Source of the DNA: an uncultured Dorea sp.
GTDB lineage: Bacteria; Bacillota; Clostridia; Lachnospirales; Lachnospiraceae
Assembly: GCF_934294775.1 (NCBI RefSeq)
Contig: NZ_CAKRAH010000028.1
Location: forward strand, 1 to 30,798
Reading direction: 5' to 3'
DNA: 30,798 nucleotides
A model generated the notes under the pieces. It did no database searches, was not told the origin of the DNA, and worked only from the letters and a program-made list of their open reading frames with translations. The position numbers and the translations under genes are program-made. Positions 16,127 to 25,060 of the stretch are shown one piece after another; the stretch's first letter is position 1, and every line of letters begins with the position of its first letter.

Positions 16127-17626
16127 ATGCAGTATTTGGTAAATGCAGCGCAGATGAAATCTGCAGATCAATATACTATTCAGAAGTTAGGTGTTCCGTC
16201 ACTGGAATTAATGGAACGTGCCGCAGACGGATGTATACAGATAATGGAACAGGAAAAAATGGATTTTTCGGATGTCTGTGTCGTATGTGGAACGGGAAAC
16301 AACGGAGGGGACGGATTCGCAATTGCGAGAATGTTATTAGAAAAAGATTATAAAGTACAGGCATTTCTGGTAGGAGATGCGGAGCATTGCACGAAAGAAA
16401 CGAAAGAACAGATCAGGAAACTGGAGGCATGCGGCGGAAAAGTCAGATACTGTATACCGGAAGACGGACATTACAGTCTGGTGATTGATGCGGTATTCGG
16501 TGTCGGTCTCAGCCGTGATGTGGACGGAATTTACAGACAGGTAATAGAATGGATGAATGCACAGGATGCAGTAAGGTTTGCAGTAGATATCCCTTCCGGA
16601 TTATCTGCAACAACAGGATGTGTGCTTGGATGTGCATTTGAGGCGGATTATACGGTCACATTTCAGTTCAAAAAGCTTGGACTGGAACTGGCACAGGGAA
16701 GAAAATATGCCGGAAAAACGGTTGTCTGGGATATCGGGATCTCTGCGCAGCCGCTGATGGATGATACGGATATAGTAAAAAGTGATGAAAAAGAAGATTA
16801 CAGAAAGCTCCTTCCAAAAAGAGAAGAAGATTCTAACAAAGGAAGTTATGGAAAACTACTGATAATTGCAGGAAGTAAGGGCATGGCAGGAGCCGCATAT
16901 CTGAATGCGCATGCTGCATATATGGCAGGAGCCGGACTTGTGAGAATATATACTGCAAAAGACAACAGGGCGATTCTTCAGACACTTCTTCCGGAAGCAA
17001 TCATTACGACATATGAAGATTTTGAACAGGTAGAAGTAATCCGGTTACTGGAGTGGGCAGATGCAGTCTGTGTCGGATCAGGACTTGGACAAAGTAAAAC
17101 GGCAGAAAGAATATTAAAAACAGTGATTGATTATGTAAGAGTTCCATGTCTGATTGATGCAGATGGGCTGAATCTTCTGGCAGATAATAAGAATTATTTA
17201 AGACATATAGAAGGAAGAAGATTTGTGATCACACCACATATGAAGGAAATGTCAAGAGTAACAGGAGATTCTGTAGAAAATCTGAAAAAAGACAGAGTGG
17301 AGTTCTTAAAACAATTTGTGGAGACACTTCGTATTGTATGTGTGTTAAAAGATTCCAGAACGCTGATCGCAGGAGAAGAAAGAGGAATCCGGTTAAATCA
17401 GACAGGTAACTGTGCTATGGCAAAAGCAGGATCCGGTGATGTGCTTGCAGGTATCATTGCGGGATTTATGGCACAGGGAAAAGAGCTGGAAGAAGCAGCT
17501 TCTCTTGGTACTTATGTACATGGATTGTCCGGTGACCTTGCAAAAATTGAAAAAGGCGTATATAGTGTAATGGCGAGAGATTTGATAGAATATATCAGTA
17601 AAGCATTAATGGAACTGGAGGAATAA
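16127..17626 (+). CDS. nnr: Bifunctional NAD(P)H-hydrate epimerase / dehydratase
   Basis: A 499-residue metabolite-repair enzyme. The N-terminal YjeF-type epimerase domain (about 1-215) has GTGNNGGDGFAIAR and interconverts R- and S-NAD(P)HX. The C-terminal ribokinase-like dehydratase (about 225-499) has IAGSKGMAGAAYL, a DADGLN loop and the nucleotide-site motif AKAGSGDVLAGIIAG; it converts S-NAD(P)HX back to NAD(P)H using ADP or ATP. ATG 16127 has GGGAG at 16114-16118; an upstream in-frame TTG at 16112 has no ribosome site. alr follows after 5 bases, the usual Firmicute order. Confidence 0.95.
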   Translation: MQYLVNAAQMKSADQYTIQKLGVPSLELMERAADGCIQIMEQEKMDFSDVCVVCGTGNNGGDGFAIARMLLEKDYKVQAFLVGDAEHCTKETKEQIRKLEACGGKVRYCIPEDGHYSLVIDAVFGVGLSRDVDGIYRQVIEWMNAQDAVRFAVDIPSGLSATTGCVLGCAFEADYTVTFQFKKLGLELAQGRKYAGKTVVWDIGISAQPLMDDTDIVKSDEKEDYRKLLPKREEDSNKGSYGKLLIIAGSKGMAGAAYLNAHAAYMAGAGLVRIYTAKDNRAILQTLLPEAIITTYEDFEQVEVIRLLEWADAVCVGSGLGQSKTAERILKTVIDYVRVPCLIDADGLNLLADNKNYLRHIEGRRFVITPHMKEMSRVTGDSVENLKKDRVEFLKQFVETLRIVCVLKDSRTLIAGEERGIRLNQTGNCAMAKAGSGDVLAGIIAGFMAQGKELEEAASLGTYVHGLSGDLAKIEKGVYSVMARDLIEYISKALMELEE

Positions 17627-17631
17627 TAACA

Positions 17632-18795
17632 GTGAAACAATATACAAGAGTTTTAGCCAGAGTCGATTTGGATGCGGTTGAATATAATATAGAGATGATG
17701 AAGAAGAATATCGAGGAAGGTACCCAGATCATGGCCGTTATTAAGATGGATGGTTATGGACACGGTGCTGTACAGATCGCAAGACTTCTGGAAGCAAAAG
17801 ATTATATCTGGGGTTATGCGGTTGCGACACTGGATGAGGCTATTTTGTTAAAAGATGCGTGCCTGAAAAAGTCGGTACTGGTGCTGGGGTGCATTTTCCC
17901 GGATCAGTGGGAAGTTATGTTGCGTAATGAAGTCCGTATGACACTTTACAGCTATGAGATGGCAAAAGAAGTATCAGAACTTGCGGCAGCGATGGATTGT
18001 AAAGTCTATGCACATATCAAACTGGATACGGGAATGTCAAGACTTGGATTCCAGATTACAAAAGAAAATGCAGATGTGATCGCAAAGATCAGTAAGCTTC
18101 CGAATATTGTTATGGAAGGAATGTTTACACATTTTTCAAAAGCAGATGAAGGAGATAAGACATTTACCAATGAACAGCTTGAAAAATATCTCTGGATGAA
18201 AGAAGAACTGAAAAAGAGAAATGTTACATTTTCATATTATCACTGTTCAAACAGTGCGGGTATCATTGACGTAAAGGATGCCAATATGGATATTGTCCGT
18301 GCGGGAATCACAACGTATGGTATGTACCCGTCGGATGAAGTGGAAAAAGAAAATGTTCCACTGAAACCTGCAATGGAGCTGATTAGTCATGTAGCGCATG
18401 TAAAATGGCTGACAGAAGGAAAGCAGGTAAGCTATGGTGGAACCTATGTAACGACAAAGCCGACAAAAGTTGCAACGATTCCTGTTGGATATGGAGACGG
18501 ATATCCAAGAAGTCTGTCTAATAAAGGATATGTACTGATCCACGGACAGAAGGCACCGATTATCGGACGTGTGTGTATGGATCAGTTCATGGTAGATGTT
18601 ACTGCAATTGAAGATGTGGAATTTGGAGATAAAGTTACGATTTTCGGACGAAATGGAAAAGAATATCTTCCGGTGGATACACTGGCAGAATTATCGGGCA
18701 GATTCAATTATGAATTTGTATGTGTGCTGAATAAGAGAATTCCAAGAGAATACATCCGCCATGGAGAAGTGGTAGAACAGGTAGACAGCTTTTAA
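17632..18795 (+). CDS. alr: Alanine racemase
   Basis: A 387-residue PLP enzyme that makes D-alanine for peptidoglycan. The PLP lysine lies in MAVIKMDGYGHG (about residues 34-45), where most homologues have AVVKADAYGHG, so this copy has a Met in place of the usual Ala. The catalytic tyrosine is in SYGGTYVT, and GRVCMDQFMVDVT is the conserved C-terminal segment. The start is GTG 17632, with GGAGG at 17618-17622 inside the last codons of nnr, so the genes are coupled. GACAGCTTTTAAGCTGTC at 18784-18801, an 18-bp palindrome, spans its stop codon. Confidence 0.95.
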   Translation: MKQYTRVLARVDLDAVEYNIEMMKKNIEEGTQIMAVIKMDGYGHGAVQIARLLEAKDYIWGYAVATLDEAILLKDACLKKSVLVLGCIFPDQWEVMLRNEVRMTLYSYEMAKEVSELAAAMDCKVYAHIKLDTGMSRLGFQITKENADVIAKISKLPNIVMEGMFTHFSKADEGDKTFTNEQLEKYLWMKEELKKRNVTFSYYHCSNSAGIIDVKDANMDIVRAGITTYGMYPSDEVEKENVPLKPAMELISHVAHVKWLTEGKQVSYGGTYVTTKPTKVATIPVGYGDGYPRSLSNKGYVLIHGQKAPIIGRVCMDQFMVDVTAIEDVEFGDKVTIFGRNGKEYLPVDTLAELSGRFNYEFVCVLNKRIPREYIRHGEVVEQVDSF

Positions 18796-18897
18796 GCTGT
18801 CATATTAAAAAAATATGGAAAACTAAAGCTTTGCAGAATACTTTCGAGAAAAGATGGAAATACTATCCATATCTTGAGAATCGGAGTGTGAAGCAAA

Positions 18898-19245
18898 GTG
18901 CAGGTGAAACGTGGAGACATATATTATGCAGATTTAAGTCCTGTAGTAGGGTCAGAACAGGGAGGAACCCGTCCTGTTCTTATTATACAGAATGATGTTG
19001 GTAACAGACATAGTCCGACTGTGATCTGTGCAGCAATTACTTCACGTATGAACAAAGCAAAATTACCGACGCATGTAGAGATTGATGCAAGAAGGTATCA
19101 GATTGTAAAAAATTCAGTGATATTACTGGAACAGGTCCGGACGATCGACAAACAAAGACTCCGGGATCTGGTATGTCATCTGGATAAAGAGATAATGAAC
19201 AAAGTTGATGAGGCGATTCGGATCAGTTTCGAGCTTCATACATAG
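18898..19245 (+). CDS. mazF: MazF/NdoA-type endoribonuclease toxin, no adjacent antitoxin
   Basis: A 115-residue PemK/MazF-fold mRNA interferase. MQVKRGDIYYADLSPVVGSE is very close to the start of Bacillus NdoA, as are GGTRPVLIIQN, KLPTHVEID and VILLEQVRTIDKQRL, so the Arg and Thr active-site region is intact. The start is GTG 18898 with GGAG at 18883-18886. In Bacillus the order is alr, antitoxin ndoAI, ndoA. Here the 102-base gap after alr has no frame long enough for an antitoxin. The toxin therefore appears unpaired locally, or is restrained by a partner elsewhere. Confidence 0.92.
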   Translation: MQVKRGDIYYADLSPVVGSEQGGTRPVLIIQNDVGNRHSPTVICAAITSRMNKAKLPTHVEIDARRYQIVKNSVILLEQVRTIDKQRLRDLVCHLDKEIMNKVDEAIRISFELHT

Positions 19246-19271
19246 AAGAAGGAGTTTAAGGATAATTAATT

Positions 19272-20063
19272 ATGGAAGAGGGAAGTTTGTTCCACCGGAT
19301 GAAACAGATATTTCATGAAGATGAAATGGACGAAGAGATGCAAAAAGAAGCAGCAGGGCTGATTCGCAATATTTTCCGTTATATGGATAAAGATGCAAAG
19401 GATATTATGACACATCGGAAGAATATTGTTGCAATCGATGGAGAGCAGCCGCTGGAAGATGCGCTTAAGTTTATGTTAGATGAAAGGTTTTCGAGATTCC
19501 CGGTATATCATGAAGATATTGATGAGATTATCGGGATCATACATCTGAGAGATGCAATGAGCGGTTATCTGGATGAAGCAAAGCGGAACCGTCCGATGAA
19601 AGAACTGAAAGATTATATCAGACCTGTTACATACATACCGGAAACAAAAAGTATTGATACGTTGTTTAAAGAAATGCAGTCTGCAAAAAACCATATGGTA
19701 ATTGTTCTGGATGAATATGGGCAGACTTCTGGTCTTGTTGCCATGGAAGATATCCTGGAAGAGATCGTTGGAAATATCCTGGATGAATATGACGAAGAAG
19801 ATGAGATGATCCAGAAGCAGAATGACGGAAGCGTGATAGCAAATGGTATGACAGAATTGGAAGACCTTGAAGATCTGATTCCTGTTACATTTGAAAAGGA
19901 AGATTATGAGACGTTGAACGGATTTCTGATTGATGAACTTGAGCACATTCCGGGTGAGGATGAAAGATGTGTTGTAGATTATGAAGGATATCGTTTTACA
20001 GTTTTACAGATAGATAATAATATAATTCAGACAGTTAAGATTGAAAAACTACCTGAAGCGTGA
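19272..20063 (+). CDS. CBS-pair / CorC_HlyC domain protein
   Basis: A 263-residue soluble protein. Two CBS motifs (about 42-100, starting AKDIMTHRKNIVAID, and 110-170) form an adenosyl-ligand-binding pair, and a CorC_HlyC domain (about 180-262) follows. The DUF21 membrane domain found in full CNNM/hemolysin-C relatives is absent, so it resembles cytoplasmic CorC/TlyC. Such proteins are linked to magnesium and cobalt export and are often called hemolysin-like; haemolysis should not be inferred. An AAGG at 19258-19261 precedes ATG 19272. It follows mazF after 26 bases and may be cotranscribed. Confidence 0.85.
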   Translation: MEEGSLFHRMKQIFHEDEMDEEMQKEAAGLIRNIFRYMDKDAKDIMTHRKNIVAIDGEQPLEDALKFMLDERFSRFPVYHEDIDEIIGIIHLRDAMSGYLDEAKRNRPMKELKDYIRPVTYIPETKSIDTLFKEMQSAKNHMVIVLDEYGQTSGLVAMEDILEEIVGNILDEYDEEDEMIQKQNDGSVIANGMTELEDLEDLIPVTFEKEDYETLNGFLIDELEHIPGEDERCVVDYEGYRFTVLQIDNNIIQTVKIEKLPEA

Positions 20064-20069
20064 TAAAAT
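20041..20069 (+). promoter_or_regulatory. Promoter for yebC
   Basis: TTGAAA (20041-20046), a 17-base spacer and TAAAAT (20064-20069). The -35 lies in the last codons of the CBS protein and the -10 directly follows its stop. Confidence 0.55.
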
Positions 20070-20129
20070 AGAAAAAGTGTGTAATAATACAATAAAAGAT
20101 AAACAAATAGATGAAGTGAGGTAAAAGAC

Positions 20130-20861
20130 ATGTCAGGACATTCAAAATTTGCCAATATTAAGCATAAGAAAGAAAAAAATGATGCTGCAAAGGGAAAAAT
20201 CTTTACAAAGATCGGTAAAGAGATTGCGGTAGCAGTAAAAGAAGGCGGAAGTACAGATCCGGCTAATAACAGCAGACTGAGAGACGTTATTGCAAAAGCA
20301 AAATCTAACAATATGCCAAATGATACGATTGAAAGAAATATCAAACGTGCATCCGGAGATATGAGTGCTGCAAATTATGAGCATATTACATATGAAGGAT
20401 ATGGACCAAATGGTACAGCAATTATCGTAGAGACACTTACAGATAACAAAAACCGTACAGCTTCTAATGTTAAGAATGCATTTACAAAAGGAAATGGTAA
20501 TGTAGGAACACCTGGATGCGTATCTTTTATGTTCGATAAAAAAGGTCAGATCGTAATCGACAAAGAAGAATACGAAGGTGATGCAGATGAATTGATGATG
20601 CAGGTACTGGACGCAGGTGCAGAAGACTTTGTTGAAGAAGAAGACAGTTTTGAAGTACTGACAGATCCAGATGACTTCAGTGCAGTACGTCTTGCTATGG
20701 AAGAAGCTGGAATCCCTATGGCATCAGCAGAGGTAACAATGATTCCACAGACATATGTAGAACTGACAGATGCAAAAGATATTGCAAACATTCAGAAGAC
20801 TCTGGATATGCTTGATGATGATGATGATGTTCAGGATGTATATCATAACTGGGACGAATAA
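20130..20861 (+). CDS. yebC: YebC/PmpR family protein
   Basis: A 243-residue protein of the YebC/TACO1 family, starting MSGHSKFANIKHKKEKND; most homologues have SKWANI. The conserved RGKIFTK-like segment (AAKGKIFTKIGKEI), GYGPNGTAIIVE and the acidic C-terminal region are present. Members have been described as transcription regulators (PmpR) and, more recently, as translation factors that help ribosomes through difficult stretches such as proline runs. ATG 20130 has a GAGGT site. Length is typical. Confidence 0.94.
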   Translation: MSGHSKFANIKHKKEKNDAAKGKIFTKIGKEIAVAVKEGGSTDPANNSRLRDVIAKAKSNNMPNDTIERNIKRASGDMSAANYEHITYEGYGPNGTAIIVETLTDNKNRTASNVKNAFTKGNGNVGTPGCVSFMFDKKGQIVIDKEEYEGDADELMMQVLDAGAEDFVEEEDSFEVLTDPDDFSAVRLAMEEAGIPMASAEVTMIPQTYVELTDAKDIANIQKTLDMLDDDDDVQDVYHNWDE

Positions 20862-20888
20862 GAGATAAAAGTATCAGGAGGTTTACAC

Positions 20889-21644
20889 ATGATGCAGGAA
20901 GAGATGAAAGATGGTATCCGCAGGTTTTTTGACGAAGCACTGGAAAAAGTCGGGGCTTTTCGAAAAAAAACATATGAAGAAGCATTTCATAATCTTTATC
21001 ATACATATGAAGAGCTGCTTGGGTCTCTGCTGCTATATTGTGATGAACCGGCTGATGAAAGCGGATGGAATGATATCGTTTCCGTGATCCCGGATTATGC
21101 GCAGGAGAAGTTAAATGAAATTTCAAAGCGTGAGCAGAAAAAGACAGCCATGGATATGAATCTTATCATGGCGGTATATGTAATCCCGATGATCACATAT
21201 ACGCGTTCCCAGACAGGTGACAGGCTGGCAGAAGCGATTATAAACCTCTGGAACGAAAGAAATGTAACAGGACTGACATTGTCAAAGTCTTCTTACGATA
21301 AAATTGCGCAGGGATTTCATAAGGGACTGTGTTATATTACAACTGCAGTGTGTATAGATCAGAATAAGCCGGACGATTGCCCGGAACTTACAGAACTCCG
21401 GAGATACCGTGATGATTATCTGATGCAGTCAGAAGATGGCCGGGCGCTGGTGGAAGCATATTATGATGTGGCACCGGCAATTGTATGTGCGATTGATATG
21501 CAAAAAGATGCATCGGATATCTATCAGAATCTATACCATGATTATCTGGTGCCATGTGTAACACTTGCGAAAAACAGAAAAAATGAAGCATGCAGGATGC
21601 TATACCAGAATATGGTACAGCAATTAGAGCGGGAATACTTATAA
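20889..21644 (+). CDS. CFI-box-like C-terminal domain protein of unknown function
   Basis: A 251-residue protein with no signal peptide or membrane segment. The N-terminal part (about 1-140) is helical and unrecognised. The C-terminal part has CYITTAVC at 148-155, then LTELRRYRDDYL at about 168-179, GRALVEAYYDVAPAIV and a helical tail; this order matches the CFI-box domain, here with Tyr for Phe. The paired cysteines could bind metal or be redox-active, but the function is unknown. AGGAGG at 20876-20881 supports ATG 20889; the next codon is also ATG. It follows yebC after 27 bases and is closed by the terminator at 21685-21721. Confidence 0.8.
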   Translation: MMQEEMKDGIRRFFDEALEKVGAFRKKTYEEAFHNLYHTYEELLGSLLLYCDEPADESGWNDIVSVIPDYAQEKLNEISKREQKKTAMDMNLIMAVYVIPMITYTRSQTGDRLAEAIINLWNERNVTGLTLSKSSYDKIAQGFHKGLCYITTAVCIDQNKPDDCPELTELRRYRDDYLMQSEDGRALVEAYYDVAPAIVCAIDMQKDASDIYQNLYHDYLVPCVTLAKNRKNEACRMLYQNMVQQLEREYL

Positions 21645-21684
21645 CCCGAAGATTTATCGTATGCTGTCGTATAAAAAGATACGG

Positions 21685-21721
21685 ACATCTCCATACTAAG
21701 AAAGTATGGAGGTGTTTTTTT
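21685..21721 (+). terminator. Terminator with the tepA ribosome site in its 3' arm
   Basis: A 13-bp stem (21685-21697 with 21703-21715, one G-U pair) around AAGAA is followed by seven T. GGAGG at 21708-21712, the only ribosome site for the ATG at 21722, is in the 3' arm, so the hairpin both ends upstream transcription and hides that site in any readthrough RNA. Confidence 0.85.
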
Positions 21722-22402
21722 ATGAAAGAAGAAATGGAAGAAGTAAAAGAAACAGGAAGTGCGAATCTGCAAAATGGAGATAAGAAGCACTACATTAAGC
21801 TGCTTACAATTATCGGAGAAGTAGAAGGGCATGAGAACGTATCTGGGAATACAAAAGCAACCAAATACGAACATCTGCTGCCAATTCTGGCAGAAATAGA
21901 AGACAGCGAAGAGATAGATGGACTACTGATCCTGCTTAATACTATGGGAGGAGATGTGGAGGCCGGATTGTCGATTGCGGAGATGATTGCGTCCTTAAGT
22001 AAGCCAACGGTTTCACTGGTGCTGGGAGGCAGTCATTCGATCGGAGGACCGCTTGCGGTATCGGCAGATTATTCTTTTATTGTGCCAAGCGGGACCATGG
22101 TGATTCATCCTGTACGTTCAAATGGAATGTTTATCGGTGTGCAGAAAAGTCTGGATAATATGATCCGCACGCAGGACCGGATTACCGGCTTTCTTGCAGC
22201 ACATTCCAGGATATCAAAAGAGAGAATAGAAGAACTAATGCTAAATCCTACAGAGCTTGTAAAGGATGTAGGAAGTCTTCTGGAAGGAGAGGAAGCAGTA
22301 AAAGAAGGGCTGATCGATGAAGTTGGTGGATTAAATGATGCGTTGAATAAATTGCACGAAATGATAGATGAGAGAAATGAAAAAAAGAACGAAAATGTGT
22401 AA
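21722..22402 (+). CDS. tepA: ClpP-like translocation-enhancing protease TepA
   Basis: A 226-residue ClpP/crotonase-fold serine protease. GGSHSIGG at 102-109 gives the nucleophile Ser106 and VIHPVRS gives His129, matching Bacillus TepA (YmfB), which lies beside spoIIIE there as here. TepA has been linked to protein translocation; its substrate is not settled. It is not the housekeeping ClpP, which has a different nucleophile loop. The frame stays open to 21590, but ATG 21722 has GGAGG at 21708-21712 and gives the family length. Expression needs readthrough of the hairpin just upstream. Confidence 0.9.
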   Translation: MKEEMEEVKETGSANLQNGDKKHYIKLLTIIGEVEGHENVSGNTKATKYEHLLPILAEIEDSEEIDGLLILLNTMGGDVEAGLSIAEMIASLSKPTVSLVLGGSHSIGGPLAVSADYSFIVPSGTMVIHPVRSNGMFIGVQKSLDNMIRTQDRITGFLAAHSRISKERIEELMLNPTELVKDVGSLLEGEEAVKEGLIDEVGGLNDALNKLHEMIDERNEKKNENV

Positions 22403-22430
22403 TGACATAAATTTCCCTAAATGCTATAAT
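22402..22430 (+). promoter_or_regulatory. Promoter for ftsK
   Basis: ATGACA (22402-22407), a 17-base spacer and consensus TATAAT (22425-22430). The -35 overlaps the last base of the tepA stop codon. Confidence 0.7.
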
Positions 22431-22461
22431 AATAGTATTGCCATAATAAGGGGGAAGTTAT

Positions 22462-25026
22462 ATGGCTGCAAAGTCTACCAAGAAAAAAACGAGTGGTAAA
22501 TCCACAGGAAAAACAAGAAAAAACAGGACGACAAAAACGTCACAAAATAGAAAAACAACGGCCAGAAAATCGAAAGCTGCATCCAGACAGGTGGCTGCGA
22601 ATAGTTTTATACATGATGAGATTATTATCTGGGCGACATTGGCGGTCAGCATTATTATATTGATCAGTAATTTTGGAGTTGCAGGTTTTATAGGGGAGGC
22701 AATATCTGAAATTTTGCAAAGTGTATTTGGTGCGATTGCGTATGTGATCCCGTTCCTTTTATTTGGAATGGTATCGTTTCTCATTTCAAACAGAGGAAAT
22801 AAAAATGCACATACCAAGATTATATTTGGCATTGTATTAGTGTTGATTATAGAGACTTTATTTGAACTGATTGATTATATGGGCGGAAAGATAGGAGCTT
22901 TTTTTGTGAGTATTCTGACTCCTGCAATCGGAGTAGCCGGAACTTATGTAGTCAGTATCATTTTGATGATCATTTGCATTGTGCTGATTACAGAAAAATC
23001 GGCGTTAAAAGGCGTGAAGGCAGGAAGCGGAAAAGCTTATATCCGGGCAAAAGAAGATGCGAAAAGGCGTAAACAGCTGTCGGAAGAACGACGGCGTGAA
23101 CGTGAGATACAAAGGGCACAAAGAGAAGCGCAACAAGAGAAAGCTGCTTCTCAGAAAGAAATGGATGATAATACGGCAAAGAGACGTGAAAAATACGTAG
23201 AAGGTGTATCGTTTGATACATCCATTGCCAAAAAGTCACCGGAGGTAAGAGAACTGCCGATCGATCCGAAACGGGCAAAAGGACCGGAAAAACCGGAATT
23301 CATCATACACCGTGCAGAACCGGTGCCGGATGAAATGCAAGAAGAGATGTACAGAGATATGCCGGATGAACAACCGGTGGAAAAAGAGATGGATGTATCA
23401 GAATCTGCGCAGATGCCGGAAGAACCAGATGTTGTGGCAGAAGAAAAACCGGCAAAACGCAAAAATCCTAAGATGGGTGCAGCCGGCATGGCCAGTGAAG
23501 TGGCAAGTGTGGAAGCTACCGTTGCTGCCGATCAGGCAAAACCGAAGAAAGCATACCAGTATCCGCCGATTTCACTTTTGAAAAAAGGAAAACGCGGCGG
23601 CGGGGAGTCAGATGCGCATTTACGGGAAACAGCAATGAAATTACAGCAGACGCTTGAAAACTTTGGTGTAAACGTAACGATTACAAATGTAAGCTGTGGA
23701 CCGTCCGTCACCAGATATGAACTTCAACCAGAGATGGGAGTGAAGGTAAGCAAGATTGTCGGACTTGCCGATGATATTAAATTAAATCTTGCGGCGGCAG
23801 ATATCCGTATCGAAGCACCGATACCTGGAAAGGCAGCGGTTGGAATAGAAGTTCCGAATAAAGAAAACAGTGCAGTTATGTTGAGAGACCTTCTGGAATC
23901 TCCGGAATTCCAGAATAGTACATCGAAGATATCGTTTGCAGTTGGAAAAGACATCGGAGGAAAAACGGTAGTTACGGATATCGCGAAGATGCCGCATGTG
24001 TTAATTGCAGGTGCAACGGGATCCGGAAAATCAGTATGTATCAATACTTTGATTATGAGTATTTTGTATAAAGCAGCACCAGATGAAGTAAAACTGATTA
24101 TGATCGATCCAAAAGTTGTGGAATTAAGTGTATATAACGGAATCCCACATCTTTTGATCCCTGTCGTTACAGATCCGAAAAAGGCAGCAGGAGCACTGAA
24201 CTGGGCGGTTGCCGAAATGAGCAGACGTTACCAGGCATTTGCAAAATACAACGTAAGAGATATGAAGGGCTACAATGAAAAGATTAAAAGTATGGGAGTA
24301 CAGACAGAGGATGGCGAAAAACTAGAACCAATGCCTCAGATTATCATCATTGTAGACGAGCTTGCAGATCTGATGATGGTTGCGCCGGGAGATGTAGAAG
24401 AGGCAATCTGCCGTCTTGCCCAGCTTGCTAGAGCAGCAGGAATCCATCTGGTAATTGCAACACAGAGGCCGTCTGTTAATGTAATTACGGGACTGATTAA
24501 GGCAAATATGCCATCGAGAATTGCATTTTCCGTATCGTCCGGCGTTGATTCACGGACGATCATCGATATGAATGGTGCGGAAAAACTGCTCGGTAAAGGA
24601 GATATGTTATTCTATCCTTCCGGATATCAGAAACCTGCAAGAGTACAGGGATCATTTGTGACAGATAAAGAAGTACAGCAGGTAGTAGAGTATCTGCGGG
24701 AGAATAATGGCGATGTTACATACAGTCAGGAAATAGAGAATCATGTAAATACAGCTCCTACAGGCGGATCAGTTATAGGCAGTTCGTCAGGAGAGGATGA
24801 AAATGATGCATATTTTGCAGATGCAGGACGATTGATCATCGAAAAAGAGAAGGCATCGATCGGAATGCTTCAGCGGGCATTTAAGATTGGATTTAACAGA
24901 GCGGCCAGAATTATGGATCAACTATGTGAGGCGGGGGCAGTCGGACCGGAAGAGGGAACAAAACCGCGAAAGGTTCTGATGTCGTCGGAAGAGTTTGAAC
25001 AATATTTAAAAGAAAAAAATTCATAA
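22462..25026 (+). CDS. ftsK: FtsK/SpoIIIE DNA translocase
   Basis: An 854-residue membrane-anchored DNA pump. A basic N-terminus (about 1-48) leads into four membrane helices (about 50-180), then a charged linker to about 370. The motor has Walker A GATGSGKS at about 517-524, Walker B IIIIVDELADLMM near 627 and the conserved RLAQLARAAGIHLVIATQRP. The C-terminal gamma winged helix (about 780-850, GMLQRAFKIGFNRAARIMDQL) reads orientation sequences in DNA. It moves DNA through the septum in division or sporulation. The site GGGGGAAG precedes ATG 22462. The assignment to SpoIIIE or FtsK cannot be settled. Confidence 0.96.
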   Translation: MAAKSTKKKTSGKSTGKTRKNRTTKTSQNRKTTARKSKAASRQVAANSFIHDEIIIWATLAVSIIILISNFGVAGFIGEAISEILQSVFGAIAYVIPFLLFGMVSFLISNRGNKNAHTKIIFGIVLVLIIETLFELIDYMGGKIGAFFVSILTPAIGVAGTYVVSIILMIICIVLITEKSALKGVKAGSGKAYIRAKEDAKRRKQLSEERRREREIQRAQREAQQEKAASQKEMDDNTAKRREKYVEGVSFDTSIAKKSPEVRELPIDPKRAKGPEKPEFIIHRAEPVPDEMQEEMYRDMPDEQPVEKEMDVSESAQMPEEPDVVAEEKPAKRKNPKMGAAGMASEVASVEATVAADQAKPKKAYQYPPISLLKKGKRGGGESDAHLRETAMKLQQTLENFGVNVTITNVSCGPSVTRYELQPEMGVKVSKIVGLADDIKLNLAAADIRIEAPIPGKAAVGIEVPNKENSAVMLRDLLESPEFQNSTSKISFAVGKDIGGKTVVTDIAKMPHVLIAGATGSGKSVCINTLIMSILYKAAPDEVKLIMIDPKVVELSVYNGIPHLLIPVVTDPKKAAGALNWAVAEMSRRYQAFAKYNVRDMKGYNEKIKSMGVQTEDGEKLEPMPQIIIIVDELADLMMVAPGDVEEAICRLAQLARAAGIHLVIATQRPSVNVITGLIKANMPSRIAFSVSSGVDSRTIIDMNGAEKLLGKGDMLFYPSGYQKPARVQGSFVTDKEVQQVVEYLRENNGDVTYSQEIENHVNTAPTGGSVIGSSSGEDENDAYFADAGRLIIEKEKASIGMLQRAFKIGFNRAARIMDQLCEAGAVGPEEGTKPRKVLMSSEEFEQYLKEKNS

Positions 25027-25060
25027 GAAATAGAAAATCACAGTAGGAGGATGGCATAAG

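Noticed and set aside
19272..20063. Calling the CBS protein a hemolysin
   Set aside because: The name is historical; the membrane DUF21 part is missing and nothing in the sequence supports pore formation.
21590..21721. Longer N-terminus for TepA from ATG 21590
   Set aside because: It overlaps the end of the upstream gene and the terminator, and the family starts near ATG 21722, which has a proper ribosome site.
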